Positions 46,391-56,960 of a stretch of 64,000 bases of DNA are shown here, one piece after another. Positions within the stretch are counted from its first letter, which is position 1. Each line of letters begins with the position of its first letter. This DNA is from Tolypeutes matacus. Taxonomy: Eukaryota; Chordata; Mammalia; Cingulata; Chlamyphoridae. Location: the NCBI GenBank assembly GCA_026826555.1, contig JAKSZT010054581.1:2541434-2605433 (forward strand), given 5' to 3'. The position numbers and the translations under genes were made by a program. Under the pieces are notes generated by a model. It did not search any database, was not told the origin of the DNA, and saw only the letters and a list, made by a program, of their open reading frames with translations.

Positions 46391-47275
46391 GAAGTTGTTT
46401 GCAATTCCTAGTAAACTCCTGCTCCATCACTCCCCTAAAAAGTTCATTGAAGAGGTGGGGGTCTGAGAAAGTGGAGTTTCATTTCTATATACAAGGACTC
46501 AAATGTGGAAGTGAAACCCCTGAGGAAATTGAGAAGTTAAGTACCCCTGTACTGTTCCCCCAAATCAGGAAATTGGAGCCAAAAATTAAAACAAATGGAA
46601 AGGGAGGTCCCAGTGGCCCTCTGCCTTGAATGTATAATTCATTTGAGGAGTTGTTAAAATGATTTATAAATGGCAACAAAATATTAATCCTGTTTATAAT
46701 TATTTTCAAACAATTTACATAGAAAATATAAAGGTATTTCTGAAGTTTTAATGCTACGTTCTTGAATCACCAAAAATGGGGATAAAACTGGAATCACAAA
46801 ATCAGTCATAAACTCATGATTTGGGGTTTTTCCTACAGGATACAATGGAACATCACCATTTCCCCCTCATGCCTTGCTCCAATTTCCTGAGTTTCTACCT
46901 ACTACCAGAGTAGAAGATTTCAATGTCCTTGCAGATGCCTACTGCAGAGTATAGGAAGAACCCCACTATGGCTTGACACTTCCTTTATTGCAGTCTTCCC
47001 CATGAGATGGGAACCAAGCCCAGGACATCCTGGGTAATGCACACTAGATTGTTCACTGTAGTGGCATATCTCATGATTCGATACTCAGTGAGAATAACTT
47101 TTAACCATACATCATTATGATAAAATTATTTTCAGTAATAATAATGTTATGAAATGAAATGTATAGGACAATGGCCAGAAGAGAATTGCAATAATGATTT
47201 TTTTTTTTATTTTTGAAGTTTGTATATATAATCATGCCAGTAAATAATTAAGGAGAAAATTTCATAAAAAAGGAA
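46391..47275. other. unassigned sequence, no gene recognised
   Basis: No exon or clear repeat. A 76-codon open frame (46399-46629) has no recognisable motif. The left part may be further retroviral sequence. A T run at 47200 and AT-rich text precede an old L1 3' end. Confidence 0.4.
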
Positions 47276-47279
47276 AGAT

Positions 47280-48105
47280 TAATAAGACTAATATTTTAAT
47301 TACATTAACATACTTTTCATTTTACAATAAATATTTTCAAACACACAGCAAAGTTAAAGGAAGTTTACATTGAATACTTTTATAGTCAACACATAGATTT
47401 TACCAATAGCATTTTACTATACTTGTTTTATTGCACAGTAATCCATAAATCCGTTCTGATATCCATCTATCAATCTTAATTTTTGTATAGAAATGATTAT
47501 TTTATTTTAAAATATTTTCATATTTACAGAAAAGTTGAAAAAGTAGTACAAAGTGTTTCCACATACCACACACTCAGCATCCTATATTATTAATATTTTA
47601 AATTACTATGGTACATTCATCAAAATTAACAAAACAAAATTGATCCATTATTTTTAATTAAATCCCATGCTTTATTTGGATTATTTAGGTTTTACCTAAG
47701 GTTTTTATCCATTCCCAATCTCATCCAAGATATCCTATTACATTTAACTTTACCCTTAGGCTCCTCTGGGCTATGACAATTATTTTCCCCTTTCCCAACT
47801 GTACCCTTCAACTGAAAATCACTAAGCATAATGCACTTAGGCCCATTTGGTGCTCCATTTACTTGAGGGGGGAGGATCTACATAAATTATTTGTAGTCTT
47901 CTGCAGAGGGGATTGGTCACTTTCCCATTTATATTATATAAATACATGCATATTTATTTTATTCATTGAGATATAATCCTATATTGTTTTATTTATTTTC
48001 TTCTGTAAATAGTTTAAAATTTGGGATCTCTTTCCTTTGGCTCTTGTGTTCCTTTGAATTCCCCTCATTCTTTTGATTTATGAGAAATTCCTTGAGAAAA
48101 TATTA
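47280..48105 (-). mobile_element. old L1 (L1M/HAL1-like) 3' region
   Basis: The reverse-strand 3'UTR words of old placental L1s are readable: 'ttttaaaatattttcatatttacagaaaagttgaaaaagtagtacaaag', 'tattattaatattttaaattactatggtacattcatcaaaatt', and 'cctctgggctatgacaatt'. No coding text. Confidence 0.6.
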
Positions 48106-48109
48106 GTAA

Positions 48110-48452
48110 ATTGAACTAAGAAATATGCAGAAAGGATAAAGCCCATGATTCACCAAATCATGAAAAAATCAATTAATATAATTCACCACATTATAAGCTA
48201 AAACAAAAAATAAAGAAAAATCCACTTGATCATCCTATTAGATACTGTAAAATCATTTGTTCAAATTCAACATTCATTCATTAAAATAGTGCTTAGCTCA
48301 CCACCCTCAATGGACTTACACATCCTGGGGCCTTGCCACCAACCATAGACCACAGTTCACACCGTAGACCACCATCTCTCCCACACAGTTCTGAGTGGTG
48401 TGTGTTGATCCCAGTGGGTTCCATGTAATATTTTGGGTAATTTAAGCACCTC

Positions 48453-48485
<33 letters not shown>

Positions 48486-49760
48486 CATTTTTGTAAGCAA
48501 ATGCACATATATGCATATATATTTATACATCATTTTGCAAATGTTGGTATGTATTGTGAAAAAATTGATTTTTACCCACAATAAAAAAAAAGTAATTAGC
48601 AAACTAGTATTCAAAGAAACTTACTCAACTATTAAAGAGTGTCTATAAAAATATAATACTAAAGATGATTTATTTCATGGTTTCTTTCTAATTTTGGGAA
48701 AAGGCAAGGATGTCTTCTCTTGCCACTTTTATTCACATTATTCTTGAGCACCAAGTCAGTGCTGTAAGAGCAGAAAAGGAAAGAGACAGAGAGAGACAGA
48801 GAGAGGGGAAACATATATGGAAGCAAACTTATCTCTCTTAATTTACAATAGTGTTTTTTACATATAAAATCACCTGAACCATCATCATCAAAAAAGCACT
48901 ACAACTATTAAGTGACTTTAACAGGGCCTTAGAATACAAAGTCAACAAAAAAATTCAATAATATTTGTTTATATTAGCAGCAAACTGCTTGTTTTTAAAT
49001 TTTTTTTAATTCTTTCACAATACCTTAGAAAATGAAAGAGGTAGAATGAAAAATAATAAAAGTGTGAAATGTCTCCACACTAAATATTACAAAACACTAC
49101 TGGGAAAAACTAAAGAAGCACTAAAAAATGGAAATATATACTATGCTCATGGTTGAGAAGGCTCATTATTGATTAGATATCAGTCCTCATCAAAACAATA
49201 TTTTATTTATACACCAACCAAAAAAAATTCCACAAGGGTATTTTGTAAATTTGACAAAACGATTCTCAAATTTATATGGAAATGTACATTATCGACAATA
49301 GCCAAAAGATCTTGGAAACTGGGTCAATGCTGGAGGATTTACAATATTTTACTTTCAAGATTTCTGTAAAGCTACAAGAAACAAGATTTATTGAATGGGC
49401 ATAAGGAAGACAATTAGATAAACATAACAGGGTAGAAAATCCAGATATAGAACTATGTAGTCTCTTGATTTTTTTAAATGGCATAAAAAAATTCAATGGA
49501 GAATGTAAGCTTTAACAACTTGATTTCACTTGGAAAAATACAAACTGATTCCTACTACAGACCATGCAAAAACTGACTCTGAGATAGATAGGCTTAAACA
49601 TAATTGCCAAGAATAAATCTTTTAATTTTATATTAAATATAAAGTTCAATAATTAAGCATCATCAAAATAATATTTTCTGTTTATCAAAATATACCTTAA
49701 ATAAAATTAATACTAAAGCCAATGATTGGGATAAAAATATTCATAAAACATATATGACAA
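48110..49760 (+). mobile_element. old L1 ORF2 fragment, split by an inserted L1 3' end
   Basis: Plus-strand ORF2 words precede and follow the insert at 48291-48590: 'ccaaatcatgaaaaaatcaattaatataattcacca' (48155) and, after it, 'gcaaggatgtcttctcttgccacttttattca' (48703) and 'attctcaaatttatatggaaatgta' (49262). The last matches the C-terminal half of L1 ORF2. Frames are fully broken. Confidence 0.65.
48291..48590 (+). mobile_element. twin-primed L1 3' end
   Basis: Positions 48296-48411 are in minus orientation ('caccctcaatggacttacacatcctggggccttgcc...ttctgagtggtgtgtg'), the same as 28780-28890. Positions 48412-48587 are in plus orientation ('gtgggttccatgtaatattttgggtaatttaagcacc...ttacccacaataaaa'). 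The inverted part covers sequence just upstream of the direct part, with a small loss between. A worn 10-bp direct repeat (AGTGCTTAGC and AGTAATTAGC) flanks it. A (TA)n run lies at about 48456-48483. Confidence 0.8.
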
Positions 49761-49764
49761 AGCA

Positions 49765-51010
49765 CTTAGGGTGCCTAAGATTTACCTCCTAAGAACCTCC
49801 TTGTTGCTTAAATGTGGCCTCTCTCTAAGCCAATCTCAGCATGTAAGTGCATTACCTTTTCCCAGTATGGAAAATGCATCCCAGGGATGAGCCTCCCTGG
49901 CACCGAGGGATTACTATTGAGACAAAGTAACAATGTAATTGGAAAAAGACATTGACAAAAAGGGGGACTAGGTAAAGACAAATGAGTTTATATGGCTAAG
50001 AGACTTCAAAGTGAGTTGGGAGGCCATTCCATAGGTTACACTTATAAACAACTCAGCGGTATCTCATTGACTGCCAAAGTAAATACTACCTCAAATAGCA
50101 GAGCTTATGAGAGCTCTGGAGACATGCAGACACAATAGTCAGGGCAGATAGCTCAGGAGGTTTGTGCATTGAGAGTGGGCCCTACTTTGGAATTTATGCT
50201 CCCCAGTGTGACAGAGTTGGACTCACTTATGGTTTCCCTAAACATGGCTCTTCTGACCCTTCTATTTGAACCTATAATTAGTACTACAGTTGATAGGTGT
50301 ATGTTCAAGTGACTATATCTCTGGACCATCCATGTGCCAGCTGGGTCCTGAATCTCAACAGAGTTGCAACAACTAGTCTCCAGTTCATTGGACTCACCCA
50401 GGACAACTAACAAGGAGATTATGATAGACAACGAACATCCCAAGGAATTGAGAGAGTCTACAACTGCTAACAAGGTAGTCCCATCTGTCTGCCCTATGGG
50501 TTCTAAGCTTCCTCTCAATTAGAGGTGGAATGGATATCACCTTCCCAGAATCCTTAGGATTGTGGAATGAACTATGGACTAAAATAGACTTCCTGGTATA
50601 CTGCTATAAACTTGTGATTCTAGCAATGGGAAAATTATATAATTGATGTGGAGGCAGTGACCACTGGAGCTTCTGAAGGTAGGGAAAGGGGAAAAAGTGG
50701 TGCAATATGGGGGCATTTTGGGGACTTGGGAATTGTTCTGAATGGCATTACACTGACAGATCAGGCCATTACATGTCTTTCCATAACCTAAAAAATTGTG
50801 TGGGAGGCAGTGTAAACTATAATGCAAATTATAATCCATGCTTAGTGGCAATGCTTCAAAAGGTTTTCAGCAATTGTAACAAATATTCCACACTAATAAA
50901 GGATATTGTTAATGTGGGAAAATGTGGGAGATATAGGGAGTGGGGCCTATGGGAATCCCCTATGTTTTTTATGTAACATTTATTTAAACTCAGCAACTTT
51001 TTTAAAAAAA
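49765..51010 (+). mobile_element. L1 3'UTR copy
   Basis: It is colinear with 13885-15130 from 'agggtgcctaag' through 'cctccttgttgc..aaatgtggcctctc', 'gagcctccctggcac', 'aaagacaaatgagtt.atgtggctaagagacttcaaag', 'gtgacagagttggactca', 'gattctagcaatgg' to 'atgggaatccc'. It ends in an A-rich stretch at 51000-51030. No ORF2 text precedes it, so it is a 5'-truncated copy. Confidence 0.75.
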
Positions 51011-51027
51011 GAAAAATTTTAAAAAAG

Positions 51028-51207
51028 ATTATGTTTAGGACTATGGGTACTGTTATGGTCAGAGTTTTAAATACAAGTTGTGCTTGGGTATGGTTTGGGT
51101 CACTATAGAGATAGAAGTATGGGCAGTATATGGTGGGGGTTAGTTTTAAGGTTAAGGATAATATTGTTTGGCTAGAGTAAGGTTAAGTTAAAAAATAAAT
51201 TCGGTAT
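51028..51207 (+). repeat. degenerate telomere-like (TTAGGG)n tract
   Basis: GTTTAGGACTATGGGTACTG, TTGGGTATGGTTTGGGTCAC, GGGGGTTAGTTTTAAGG and AGTAAGGTTAAG recur as worn TTAGGG-like units over about 160 bases. It is the G-rich strand, opposite to 43980-44510. It is less regular than that tract. Confidence 0.5.
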
Positions 51208-51221
51208 TGGCTTTTAAATTA
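51208..51221 (+). repeat. target-site duplication of SINE, left
   Basis: TGGCTTTTAAATTA recurs exactly at 51415-51428. Confidence 0.9.
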
Positions 51222-51414
51222 TTATTATTATTATTTTTTTTAAAGATTTTATTTATTTATTCATTTATCCCCCCCTTGCTGCCTGTGCTCGCTGGGTCAG
51301 CCAACCACGCCGTGCGGGCGGGCCTGCCCTCACCAGGAGGCCCCGGGAACCGAACCCGGGGCCTCCCATATGGTAAACGGGAGCCCTACTGATTGAGCCA
51401 CAACTGCTTCCCGA
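51222..51414 (-). mobile_element. monomeric DAS-type tRNA-derived SINE
   Basis: The head at 51414 reads, on the minus strand, GGGAAGCAGTTGTGGCTCAA. A box TGGCTCAATCAGTAGGG and B box GGGTTCGGTTCCC follow, then the same GC-rich body and AAATAAAATCTTT tail as 40222-40407. The tail is extended by an (AAT)n run. An exact 14-bp target-site duplication and near identity to the other copy indicate a recent insertion. It landed in a degenerate telomere-like and AT-rich segment. Confidence 0.9.
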
Positions 51415-51428
51415 TGGCTTTTAAATTA
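51415..51428 (+). repeat. target-site duplication of SINE, right
   Basis: TGGCTTTTAAATTA, identical to 51208-51221. Confidence 0.9.
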
Positions 51429-51454
51429 AAACTAACTTGTTATTCCTTTCTTAT

Positions 51455-53637
51455 GTTTTTTAATAAAAAATATTTTTTTTAAAATTGAAGATTATCATTC
51501 ATATATGAATATTCATAAATAATATGTGTATAGTAAAAGTTGTAAACTTAGAAAACAAACATGCTTTTCACTATACAGGGATCCCAAACTTTACCCTACC
51601 ATCAACTACTTGGCAGTGCTGTGAAACAATTGTCACAAAGTATGAAAGAGTAGCACAGAAACATTTCTAACTATAGCTAATATCTTACATTTGGTATATT
51701 TTCCCACCAATCCATACGGTTATTGACACCCTGTATTAGTATTATATACTTTTATCATTCATGAGAGAACGCTCTCATATTTGTTTGGTTAACCACAGTC
51801 CATCTTCCACCACAGGATTCATTGTGCTTTACAGTCCCATGCTTTGTACAATCTCCTCAAAGTGTACACTCAGTAGCACTCATATTCATCACAAAGTTGT
51901 GCTATCACTACAGTCAATTTTAGAACGCTTTCATTACACCTAAAGGAAATATCCCATACCCCCTTATACCCCTCTAATGTTGTATATAATTGATATAATA
52001 TCTTCTTTGCCATTGCTTCAAAAAGTTACAATATTAATATTTACTATAACCTATTTGTTACATTAGTTATAATTTTTCCATGTATCACCATATTCTTAAA
52101 ATTTGTAAAGAGCATTCTTATACTATTAACCATAATCTTCATCCACCATCAAAATCACTATATTATACAACTGGGACATTATTCTCTAGCTTCCTTTCAA
52201 TTGAAATATTACAACCACAGACTCCTCTCAGCCACAATCAAACTAATAAATCAGCAGTATTACTTATACTCACTGTAATGTACTACCATAAATTCTATTC
52301 ATTTCCACATATTTACAATAAACCTAATTAAAAATTCTACATATATTAAGCAACAGCTCCCATTCTCAACAAACATTCTATTTCCTATTAACCTATTATG
52401 GCAGTTTGAGATTATATATGAAACCCAAAATAGAAAGATTATGTTTGTAAACTAATATATTCCTCTGAGTGTGATACACTTTGTATTAAATAGAAATGTT
52501 TTGTTTACTTGATAAAATTAGTTTAGAGGTTTTGATTTGAACACATCATTAGGGTGTGATTTAGGTTGAGTCTTCACCCCTTTGGTGGACAGAGATAAAT
52601 GCGCATTCATTCAAGAAGACTTGAGAAGAGAGATAATGCCCTCTGTCATATTTTATTCTGGGGCCCCTGGGAAAGAGGAGCCATTCTGATAGTTTGCAGC
52701 TGAAGAGAACAGAGCAGCTGAGCAGATGAGAGGGCCCAGAAGGAAATGAACACTATGCCAGAGACTGATATAGGAAACATGAGAGACCAGGCAGACATCA
52801 TTAACAACTGTCTTGCTTCAACACAAGGCAACTGATTTTGGTGAGAAAGCAACCTGAATTGGATTCTTTAAGGCCTTGTAACTGTAAGCTTCTACCCCAA
52901 ATAAATACCCTGAATAAAAGCGAACAGATTTCTGGTACTTTGCATCAGCACCCCTTTGGCAAATAATACCCCTACACTCTAGAGTTTACCTCCAAGTTTA
53001 TTCATTTTACTTCATATTAGTGAGACTATACAGATTTGTCCTTTTGTGTTTGACTTATCCAACTCAGATTAATATCTCCAAGATTCATCCATGTTGTCAT
53101 ATGTATCCCAATTTCATTTCTTCTTACAGCTGAGTAGCATTGAATTGTATGTACTTATCACATTTTAAAAATCCACTAATCACTGATGAACACTTGGGTT
53201 ATTTCCATATTTTAGCAATTGTGAATAATGCTGCTATGAACATCACTGTGCAAATATCAGTTCATATCCTTGCTATCAGTTCTTCTGAATTATTCCTCAC
53301 AAAGGGATTACTGGATCATATGGCAGCTCTATATTTAGTTTAATGAGTAAGAAACAAACTGTCTTCTACAAAGGCTGCATCATTCTACATTCCCACCAAC
53401 AGTGAAAGAGTGTTCCTATTTCTCCACATCATCTCCATCACTTGTAGTTCTCTGTTTTTTAAATAACGGACATTCCATGTGGTGTGAAATGATATCTCAG
53501 TGTAGTTTTCATCTACATTTCCCTAATAGCTAATGATGCTCAATATTTTTTCATGTGCTTTTTGGTCATTTGTATTTCCTCTTCAAAGAATTGTCTATTT
53601 AAATCTTTTGTCCATTTATTTTATTTATTTTATTTTT
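51455..53637 (-). mobile_element. L1 3'UTR and ORF2 end, split by repeat R
   Basis: Minus-strand 3'UTR words run to 52384 ('ttcactatacagggatccca', 'cagtccatcttccacc', 'caatcaaactaataaatcagcag'). They resume after repeat R at 52980 ('agagtttacctccaagtttattc', 'tgtccttttgtgtttgacttatcc', 'gcaattgtgaataatgctgctatgaacat', 'gatatctcagtgtagtttt'). The text stops at about 53637 where a second L1 3' end is inserted. Confidence 0.7.
52385..52979 (+). repeat. repeat R, copy 2, nested in an L1
   Basis: It is colinear with 30505-31066. It interrupts a continuous L1 3'UTR, which resumes with 'acactctagagtttacc', so it is a discrete mobile unit. Ends read TTATGGCAGTTTGAG and CCTTTGGCAAATAA. These show weak inverted similarity at the extreme ends only. 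No poly(A). Confidence 0.7.
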
Positions 53638-54990
53638 TTAACATTTTTATTACAGAAGTTGTGAACTAATAAAACAATCATGCACATGTGTGGAATTCCC
53701 ATACAACATCCCTTCACCAACACACCTCACTATTATGAAACATTTGTTACAGATTATGAGATAATATCATAAGATAATACCAGTAACTTTGGTCCATAGC
53801 ACACACTTGGCATATTTTTTCCATACGCCCCTATTATTAGCACAGTATATGTTTGTCATTGATGCAAGAATATTACAGTATTGCTGTTGACTATAGTCCA
53901 TAGTTTACAATAATTGTATTTTTCACATGCTTCTCCCCATTCTCACTACACTGCAGTAGTGGCATACATCCATTTTGTTCACAGGACCTTCCTACATTTT
54001 TACTATTAACCACAATTCTCATCTTCCTCTGGGTTCACTGTGTTATTCAGTCTGTAGATTATTCTCCAGATTTCTTTCAATTGACATTTACATCACTAGA
54101 CTACCATTTTCACCCACTATCCAAATTATAAACAAGCTACTGCTCACTGTAATATGTTACCATCAACTCTATCCATTCCAACATTTTTACAGACAAGTTA
54201 AAGCTTCTACATACATTAAACATCAGTACTCCTTCTCAGCCCTCCTATTTTATCCTAATAACCTAAACTCTAGGTTTTAACTCACTGCAATCACTTTTCA
54301 AATTTAGTTCATATTAATTAAACCATGCAATATGTGTCCTTTTGTGTCTGGTTAATTCACTTTGCATAATGTCTTCAAGGTTCATACATTTTATCCTATG
54401 TGACTCTATTTCATTTCTTCTTAATGCAGCATAAATTCCATCATATGTATATAAAACATTTTGTTTATACATTTATTGGTCAATGGATATTTGAGTTGTT
54501 TCCATCTTTTGGCAATTGTGAATAATGCCACTATGAATATCGGTGTGCAAGGGTCTGTTCACATCACAATTTTCAGATCTTATGAATATTTTCTTAGTAG
54601 AGGAATTTCTGGATCATATGGCAGTTGTATAATTAGCTTCTGGAGGAAACATTTCCAAATATTTTCTCCCACTGAGTGGGTTTCTTCTGCACCTCTTGAC
54701 AAAATCCTTTGATGCATAAAAGTGTTTAATTTTGAGGAGGTCCCATTTATCTATTTTTTCTTTTGTTGCTCATGTTTTGGGTGGAAGGTTTACTAAATCA
54801 CCACCTACCACAAGAGATTTGAAGTGATTCCTTACATTTTCTTCTAAGAGTTTTATGGTTGCAGTATTTATATTTAGGTTTTTGATCCATTTTGAGTAAA
54901 TTTTTGTATAAGATGAAAGACAGGGGTCCTCCTTTCTTTTTGATATACTGTCCAGTTCTCTCAAGACCATTTGTTGAATAAATGTTCTTT
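53638..54990 (-). mobile_element. L1 3'UTR and ORF2 C-terminal part, nested
   Basis: A T-rich run at 53620-53640 marks the reversed tail. The 3'UTR follows ('attacagaagttgtgaa', 'catagtttacaataattgtattttt'). ORF2 C-terminal text then appears to 54990, with KIYSKWIKNLNINTATIKLLEENV readable in two stretches on the minus strand near 54830-54910. It interrupts the L1 at 51455-53637 in the middle of its ORF2 end. Confidence 0.7.
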
Positions 54991-55296
54991 ATTCTCCTGG
55001 AATCTCTCTTGTAGACTGAGGCTTAGAGCATTTTTGTCAACATCTGGGACTCTGCCAAGAGTGACATTTCCCTATATCTAGAAGAGAAATAAGAGAAACA
55101 TGAATTGAGTCAGTGTGGGTCTCTTGATAGGCAACAGGGATCAAGTGGCACAAGTTCCCCTTATCTGTGAAGAATACAACCTCATAGAGGGCCTGGTGGT
55201 AAGGAGGACAAGGAGGCAAGTGTCTGAAGTGATAATTATTTCTTTGTGTACAATTAATTTCTTACTTAATAGATAATTGCCATTAAAAATTTTAAG
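54991..55296. other. unassigned sequence, no gene seen
   Basis: No exon, RNA gene or clear repeat. It forms the left flank of the L1 5'UTR copy. Confidence 0.4.
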
Positions 55297-55765
55297 GCAA
55301 GATGACATCAGTTTAGGAGTGGAATCACTGACTAGCTCTCTGAGGACGGGTGATTGGGGAAAGTTTCCTGACCGGGGGTCTGGGCTGTGGGTGCATGGAG
55401 TGAGAAGCTTGGGACATCTATCGGCAGGCAGCTCGGCAGCGTGGATTGCTCAGTGGAGATTTGTGCTACTAGCTTGTCTCTTCTTTGCTGTGCTTCTTCT
55501 TCAGTGATTTCCCATTCTCTGTCTATATTGATCTTGTATCCCAAGCTGTCCCTTTTGCATCCTTCATTTTTCTGCCTTCTGCTTTCTGTTGTGGTTCTTA
55601 CATACAATGTTTTCTCATTAGCCCACAACTTAAGGGTGTCAATTTCTATTCTATTTACTTCTTTTTTTTATTAATATTAACTTTTTTCCTTTCAGCCCCT
55701 TCTTTAGTCTTCTTCTCCCTCCTCATCATTATAGCCTTCTAAATCATTATACATATAATTCCTTA
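55297..55765 (+). mobile_element. L1 5'UTR copy lacking the GT-AG interval (spliced copy)
   Basis: From CAAGATGACATCAG at 55298 to GGAGATTT ending at 55462 the copy follows the first 165 or so bases of the L1 5'UTR. It continues at 55463 with GTGCTACTAGCTTGTCTC, which in other L1s lies about 840-1010 bases further on. In those copies the missing piece starts GTGAGT and ends in AG after a pyrimidine-rich stretch. The following text (CTTGTCTCTTCTTTGCTGTG onward) stays colinear with L1 until about 55765, then stops without a poly(A). A deletion at the GTG shared by both junctions is the alternative. Confidence 0.7.
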
Positions 55766-55774
55766 TAATCATTA

Positions 55775-56960
55775 CTGTATATCTTAGGTGTTGTAGGGTC
55801 CTTACCCAAGACCATCTGCCTTCCCCCTACAACCAATGGGCTCCACATCTGAGAACAGCTTCAAGTCTGGAAATGAGGAGTGATTATGGTTTTCTACTGC
55901 AGCAGCTGGTAGCAGTCTTGTCCTCAATCACTCTTGAGCTTTTCTGATTATGTAGATCAAGAAATACCTTAATTGGCTAGCTATCCATCTATTTCACACC
56001 TGGGACCATCATTTTCTGTTAATCATCACCACAGATGCCTGAGGATTAGGGCCCCTAGTTGCCATCCTAGCTTTGTTATATAGCAATGACATCTCTCTTG
56101 CTACTCTCTGCCTTGGAGACTGTCAGATGGCTTGATATTTCAGAATCCTTTTATCTTAATCATCACCAGGGAGCCCATTTTCACAGTACACCCTTATCTA
56201 TAGAATACAATCACTGCTGAGCACCTCTGTGATTGCTAGTGCCTTCTCATTAGCACATTCTATTGTTTTAGTAAAGGGAGTGTCCTCTAGGCCCTCTTGG
56301 GGAACATAGTCAGCTGGTGAGTTCTCTAGTCCTTTATAATAAATCTAGTCCAGTGTGCCCATTCTTAGAGCCTTTTGACCTCAATACTCTGCTAGGTTAG
56401 GTATAACATCTCCATATAATTTATAGCAGACCATCATTTTTTTCCTCCAAGCTTCAATGATTCATCTCAACTAGCACATAAAAATCGGTCTCAAATGCCC
56501 TTGCTAGGATGCTACATTCTGAGTTACAAAAGAGTGCTCCCTGATCAATAAGCTCCTCAATCCCTGGGCTCATTCTTCCCAGGACTCTCTCCATCCATTT
56601 CTGCTCATGTTCTCCAGTTCCTGTTGATATATATTTCAGCTGGATTCTGTAGCTCTTTTAGTGAAATACCTCTTTACTTGCAAAGCAGGGGGAGTGCTTC
56701 CACAGTTGAATCATGCTGGAACTTCCCCTTGTTATTGATCTAAAAGACTTTAAGGGAAACAAGTATTCTCTTGAGATGCATTTGTCTTAGATGAAGTCAC
56801 CATGGCCTCCAGAGAAGGGAAGATTTCTATCTTCCAGTAATGGAGGAGTTGGCCAATTTTGCCAGCCCAGAGGATTCAGAGGAATCTGACAGTTCAAAAA
56901 TTTCAAGTGTATTTACTCTGAAGTCCTCAGTCTAGTTGCTGACATTCCTTGAATGTTACA
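55775..56960 (-). mobile_element. possible endogenous retrovirus internal relic
   Basis: On the minus strand the segment resembles internal sequence of an ERVL/MaLR-type element. Words such as 'gggcacactggactagattta', 'gagcccagggattgaggagctt' and 'gggtaaggaccctacaacacc' drove the call. No long frame, LTR or primer-binding site was seen. The identification is weak, and the sequence could be another old repeat. Confidence 0.3.

Noticed and set aside
48456..48483. (TA)n run as a separate feature of interest
   Set aside because: It is part of the AT-rich segment within the L1 3'UTR and occurs at the same place in other copies.
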